From NCBI GenBank assembly GCA_008000375.1, contig SMOI01000339.1, forward strand, positions 1-34,231: DNA of 34,231 bases, written 5' to 3'. The notes below the pieces were generated by a model. That model made no database searches. It saw only the letters and a list, made by a program, of their open reading frames with translations, and was not told the DNA's origin. Below, piece by piece: positions 30,323-34,231 of the stretch. Position 1 is the stretch's first letter; each line of letters begins with the position of its first letter. A program made the translations under genes and the position numbers. The stretch comes from Poteriospumella lacustris. Taxonomy: Eukaryota > Sar > Chrysophyceae > Chromulinales > Dinobryaceae.

Positions 30323-33300
30323 ATGCCGGCGGAAGATCCAAAAGAAGCAACGATCACAGCGGAGACTGAAAACGAAGCTGCTGAGAAAAAGAAGAAAATC
30401 GACAAAGATGCGAAAGAGAAACCCGAAGAGCTCTCTGAAGAAGATATTGCTCTCAAAGAGGGCCTAGAATTAGCAGTTCAGCGATTGATGGAAGAAGACG
30501 TCGCATTGCACCAGGCTGCTTTGAATCACCTGGCCAACGAAATCAAGTCCGCAACGTCGTCCATGACATCCGTGCCAAAGCCGCTTAAGTTCTTGCGTCC
30601 GCACTACGATTCTCTAAAGATAGTCTACAATCGCTGGGAAGAGTCTCATGCGATGAAAACATTGTTGGCGGATGTGTTATCTGTGCTGTCCATGACCATG
30701 GCTGTGGCCGGTTCTCGCGAGTGCCTGAAGTTCAAACTGCTCGGCACTGCTGCAGACTGTTCTGCATGGGGCCATGAATATATTCGATCATTGGCAGGAG
30801 AAATCGCGGAGGAGTTTAATGCTCGTGCAGCTGAGGTGGAGGCCGAACTGGCCGAGGAGGAGTACGTGATCAGCGAGGAGCTGATGAACCTGGTGGAAGA
30901 CGTTGTCCCCTTTCAAATGCACCACAACGCAGAGGCCGAGGCAGTCGACCTCTTGATGGAGATCCGCCAGTTGAGCAAACTCATCGACTCTCCGGTGGTG
31001 GACGAGAAGAATTTCGAGCGCGTGTGCCTGTATCTCTTGCGCTCCGCCGCGTACGTGTACGACCCGGACGACTTGGCGATGCTCTACAATGTGACTTTCC
31101 ACATTTACAAGACACAGCGACGCTTTACCGATGCACTGCGGGTGGCGTTGAAAATTGACGACGAAGAGAAAGTTCGCGAGCTGTTCGCAATGACCGACGA
31201 CGGTCCGTCGATGGCCGAGAAGCAGCAGATGGCGCTGCTTCTTGCTCGCCATCGGTCGCACATCGTGCTAGGCGACGACGCGTTGGATCCGTTGGTGAGC
31301 AACCAGTCGTTGTCCACGCATTTTCGTCATGTTGCGCGTAGCATGGACCTGGCCAAGCCCAAATCTGCGGAGGAGGTGGTCGGTGGTCCGAGTGTCACGC
31401 GAAAGCAGCGACAGAATCCGCAGGACATTTTCGGCGCCTTGTTCAATCGAGACAACAACAGTGGCACCGAGTCCGCGCGAGGAAACTTGGCGCTGTCTCT
31501 CATCAATGCGTTTGTCAACGCAGGCCACGACAGCGACGTGTACGTCAACAACACGCTCGTGGAACAGGCAGCGGCGGCGGCGGCAACAGCGACCGCCGCT
31601 GGCGACGCGCCGACCACGCAGAGCATCTTGACCGACTGGTTGTCGCGCAACAAAGGCGCCGGCCTGACCGTCGCGGCAGCTTCTCTGGGCCTCGTATCCT
31701 TGTGGAACGTGGAGGAGGGCTTGAACCGCGTCGATCCGTTGCTGTACCACCAGGACCCCAGCGTGCAGGCGGGCGCCGTACTTGCCATCGGTCTGATGAA
31801 CTGTGGCGTGCGGGACGAAGCCGACGCGGCTTTCGCATTGCTGTCCGACTACCTGACCAGCGAGACCACGCCAACGGCGCTGCGCCAATCGGCGATTCTC
31901 GGTCTTGGCATCTGCTACGCGGGAGCACGAAAGGAAGAAGTGAAGGATGTGCTGGAGCCGGTCGTGAGCAACGCCGACAGTGCGTCGACAGGCGCATTGG
32001 CCGAGGCGGCGCTGGCGTCGGCGGCCCTGGGACTCGTGTTTGCTGGAACAGCACACGATGAGCTGGGCTCGAGCATCTTGCAACGCCTGATGGAGGCGAG
32101 CGAGACGGAGCTGGACCAGCCCTTGTCGCGCTTGCTGGTGTTGGGCTTGGGCCTGCTGTTTCTGGGCAAAGGCGAAGCCGCAGAGCCCTTCCTGGAGGCG
32201 CTGCACACCATCGAGCACCGCCGCGGAGCTTTCGCAGTCACAGTGCTTGAGAGTTGCGCGTTTGCAGCCTCCGGCAACGTGCTGAAGGTGCAGGACATGC
32301 TGCGGCTGTGCGCGGAGCACGCCCCGGTACCTTTGCCGACGGCTGCGCAGTCATCCTCCGCTGCCCCAGCGGCTAGCGGCATGGCTGGTCTCGCGGGTCT
32401 CGCGGGTCTCGCGGGGGGTGCAGGCGCTGCTGGGTCCGCCGGTGGAGCGGAGACGAAGGAGGACCCCGCACTTGTTGCGCAGGCACAAGCCTTGGGCGAC
32501 CGCCAAGGCGCGGCGGTGCTGGGCATCGCTCTCATCGCGATGGGAGAAGAAGTGGGCGCAGAGATGTCTCTGCGATCGTTCGACCACTTGCTGCAGTACG
32601 GAGACTTGCCGGTGCGCCGTGCGCTGCCGCTGGCTTTGGCGCTGCTGCACCTGTCGAACCCAGACTACAGCATTGTCGACCAGTTGTCGCGTTTGTCGCA
32701 CGACGTCGACACGGACACGGCCCTGGCTGCAGTCCTAGCGCTTGGGCTGATATCTGCTGGCACGAACAACTCGCGCGTTGCAAACCTCCTGCGCCAATTG
32801 GCCGATTTCTATGCGAAGGATCCACAGGCGCTGCTGACCGTGCGCATCGCGCAGGGTCTGAACGGCATGGGGAAAGGGCTGCTCACGTTGTCGCCGTTTC
32901 ACTCCGATCGCCTGTTGCTGCACTTTCCTTCGCTGGCAGCCGTGCTGGTGGTGCTGCATCTGGCGCTCGATCTGGGACACACCCTTTTGGACAGTTCGCA
33001 AGCGGCCAACACCTCACAGGTTGGCGGCCAACCGCAGTGGCTCTTCGTTCTGGTCGCTGCACTCGCCCCTCGCTTCCTTCACACGGTGGTTGCCAGCGAG
33101 GATGGGCAGTTGCAGCCGCAGTCGGTGTCGGTTCGAGTCGGTCTGGCTGTCGAGACGGTCGGCCAAGCCGGTCGGCCGAAGACGATCACTGGCTTCCAGA
33201 CCCACAGTACACCGGTGCTTTTGGGCCCCAAAGATCGCGCCGAGCTGGCGGCTCGCGATTTCCGCGCAGTGTCAAGCGCAGTAGAAGGTGTGGTGATTGT

Positions 33301-33334
33301 GCAGAAGGTGGACGACCCCGACGGAGCGCTGTGA
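30323..33334 (+). CDS. PSMD2: 26S proteasome regulatory subunit Rpn1 / PSMD2
   Basis: This 1,003-aa single-exon coding region starts at ATG 30323. The acidic, Lys-rich N-terminus (EKKKKIDKDAKEKPEELSEED) is typical. Then come LKFLRPHYDSLK, the helical N-domain with SRECLKFKLLGT, and the toroid of proteasome/cyclosome repeats (AGAVLAIGLMNCG, SAILGLGICYAG, ALGLVFAGT, VLGLGLLFLG, AVLGIALIAMG, AVLALGLISAG). The C-terminal beta domain has GFQTHSTPVLLGPKDRAELA. Rpn1 sits in the base of the 19S particle and docks ubiquitin, Rad23-type shuttles and Ubp6/USP14. A Gly/Ala-rich insertion (GLAGLAGLAGGAGAAG, coded near 32380-32440) interrupts the toroid. TGTA (33345-33348) follows the stop. Confidence 0.97.
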   Translation: MPAEDPKEATITAETENEAAEKKKKIDKDAKEKPEELSEEDIALKEGLELAVQRLMEEDVALHQAALNHLANEIKSATSSMTSVPKPLKFLRPHYDSLKIVYNRWEESHAMKTLLADVLSVLSMTMAVAGSRECLKFKLLGTAADCSAWGHEYIRSLAGEIAEEFNARAAEVEAELAEEEYVISEELMNLVEDVVPFQMHHNAEAEAVDLLMEIRQLSKLIDSPVVDEKNFERVCLYLLRSAAYVYDPDDLAMLYNVTFHIYKTQRRFTDALRVALKIDDEEKVRELFAMTDDGPSMAEKQQMALLLARHRSHIVLGDDALDPLVSNQSLSTHFRHVARSMDLAKPKSAEEVVGGPSVTRKQRQNPQDIFGALFNRDNNSGTESARGNLALSLINAFVNAGHDSDVYVNNTLVEQAAAAAATATAAGDAPTTQSILTDWLSRNKGAGLTVAAASLGLVSLWNVEEGLNRVDPLLYHQDPSVQAGAVLAIGLMNCGVRDEADAAFALLSDYLTSETTPTALRQSAILGLGICYAGARKEEVKDVLEPVVSNADSASTGALAEAALASAALGLVFAGTAHDELGSSILQRLMEASETELDQPLSRLLVLGLGLLFLGKGEAAEPFLEALHTIEHRRGAFAVTVLESCAFAASGNVLKVQDMLRLCAEHAPVPLPTAAQSSSAAPAASGMAGLAGLAGLAGGAGAAGSAGGAETKEDPALVAQAQALGDRQGAAVLGIALIAMGEEVGAEMSLRSFDHLLQYGDLPVRRALPLALALLHLSNPDYSIVDQLSRLSHDVDTDTALAAVLALGLISAGTNNSRVANLLRQLADFYAKDPQALLTVRIAQGLNGMGKGLLTLSPFHSDRLLLHFPSLAAVLVVLHLALDLGHTLLDSSQAANTSQVGGQPQWLFVLVAALAPRFLHTVVASEDGQLQPQSVSVRVGLAVETVGQAGRPKTITGFQTHSTPVLLGPKDRAELAARDFRAVSSAVEGVVIVQKVDDPDGAL

Positions 33335-33491
33335 TCGCGAAGATTGTAGATAGGACGGCCGCGACTCGCTGGATCTTGTACGCGCCGCAGACATTAGTCG
33401 CCTTTCGCGATTCCTCCTTTTAAACGCTCAGAACTCCATAATTCATGATGGGATAGTTGTTTTACATCGCATACCAAGCCGTGCAGAGTCG

Positions 33492-34121
33492 TTACGACGT
33501 GGCAGTGGCGGTCGGCGCGGCAACGGCAACGGCTTCGTTCGACGCCGCCTGTTGGCGCATCAGTCTTGTCAAGACATCGAGCCACATGTCTCGCTCTGTG
33601 CGGTTGTGAAACCTTAGATCAACACCTCCGCCGCGCTGGAACTTTATAGAAAGATAGCAGTCCCAGCTGCCACTGCTCATGAGTGCGGCACTGTCGGCGA
33701 CAGTGGCCTTGATCTTGTCGGGAGGACCCGCGACAAGGCCCGTGATGTCGGATATCCGCGCCTCCTTGTGCTTGCGGTTCGTTGATTCATACTCGCTTAG
33801 GCATAAAGTACGTGCTTCCAACTTGATCCATGCAAGTCGACGATCATAAGTGGCCTTGTTGTGGAACTTCTGTTCCACAATCATGCCTTTGAACACCGGC
33901 TGCTCACGATCGAAACCATTCAACGATTCGTCGGCTGGAATGCTGACGAAAACTCCAGCAACTTCGTTCTCTCTATCTACAGCGCCCCCTGCTTCGTGGT
34001 TGGAGACAGCAGATGATGCGTGTTCCTCGTAGATGGCCGGCTTGTCGGCGGACTCACGACTTGGGGAGGCAATGCTGGGCTCCACGCAGGGGCACGCACC
34101 TGCAACTAACTTTTGCCCCAT
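33492..34121 (-). CDS. PH-domain protein
   Basis: This 209-aa frame starts at ATG 34121. An upstream exon beyond the window cannot be excluded. Residues about 75-190 look like a pleckstrin-homology domain: VFKGMIVEQKFHNKATYDRRL (strands 1-2), AWIKLEARTLCLSEYE, ISDITGLVAG, the long strand pair WDCYLSIKFQ and GVDLRFHNR, and the C-terminal helix TERDMWLDVLTRLMRQ with its conserved Trp. Basic residues in the first strands could bind phosphoinositides. The N-terminus MGQKLVAGACPC has a Gly2 and two Cys, so lipid modification is possible but does not fit the myristoylation consensus well. Function unknown. TGTAA (complement of 33462-33466) lies about 25 nt after the stop. Confidence 0.72.
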   Translation of the reverse strand: MGQKLVAGACPCVEPSIASPSRESADKPAIYEEHASSAVSNHEAGGAVDRENEVAGVFVSIPADESLNGFDREQPVFKGMIVEQKFHNKATYDRRLAWIKLEARTLCLSEYESTNRKHKEARISDITGLVAGPPDKIKATVADSAALMSSGSWDCYLSIKFQRGGGVDLRFHNRTERDMWLDVLTRLMRQQAASNEAVAVAAPTATATS

Positions 34122-34231
34122 TCGCCAGGATTGGAAAGGCTAGCAGGCGCCTAGACTCCGATATCTTATGAGGCGGAAGCGCTTCGTTGCGAACCGTCGG
34201 AATGGTAAGTGTCCAATCGCACTGCTGCGGC
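34122..34231. other. Right end of window, no feature seen
   Basis: About 110 bp upstream of the PH-domain gene. Nothing identifiable is present. Confidence 0.4.

Overview
This is nuclear DNA from a eukaryote, most likely a G+C-rich, intron-bearing, flagellated protist or alga. The case rests on spliceosomal GT-AG introns of mostly 56-106 bp, coatomer, clathrin, a prenylated Rab, a kinesin, the ciliary protein CLUAP1/IFT38, a 26S proteasome subunit and a pol III-type tRNA gene. TAA, TAG and TGA all end recognisable proteins, so the standard code applies. I cannot place the lineage from this window. Genes are compact, lie on both strands and form no operons.

Layout. 1-3,100: the 3' end of a possible glycosyltransferase gene, a protein ending in a villin headpiece, tRNA-Glu(UUC) and a small LYR-motif protein. 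3,070-5,364: an FCP1-type RNA polymerase II CTD phosphatase. 5,594-8,662: an inverted repeat whose two 1,233-bp arms each hold a complete, apparently identical three-exon Rab2 gene, pointing at each other across a unique spacer of about 600 bp. 8,883-12,020: an ER 3-ketoacyl-CoA reductase-like SDR and, convergent to it, an ArsB/Lsi2-like transporter. 12,206-15,566: beta'-COP, whose first coding exon is only the ATG. 16,066-17,784: a kinesin, divergent from beta'-COP, with a 7-bp minisatellite between them. 17,910-19,000: a UBC12-like E2 without its catalytic cysteine and with a long tail. 19,592-20,683: a DUF2804 protein. 21,332-26,693: clathrin heavy chain (four coding exons, 1,724 aa after splicing). 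26,847-28,456: CLUAP1/IFT38. 29,119-29,818: NAT9-like acetyltransferase. 30,323-33,334: proteasome Rpn1/PSMD2. 33,492-34,121: a PH-domain protein.

Most genes are conserved housekeeping genes for membrane traffic (Rab2, beta'-COP, clathrin), microtubules and cilia (kinesin, CLUAP1, NAT9), and ubiquitin/proteasome (UBC12-like, Rpn1). The clustering looks incidental. No virus, transposon, CRISPR array or bacterial-style defence system was seen. The most unusual items are the Rab2 palindrome, the cysteine-less UBC12 paralogue, a headpiece on a non-villin protein, the ATG-only exon, introns crowded at gene starts, and a UGUA (often UGUAA) element after nearly every stop codon, which may be the polyadenylation signal of this lineage.
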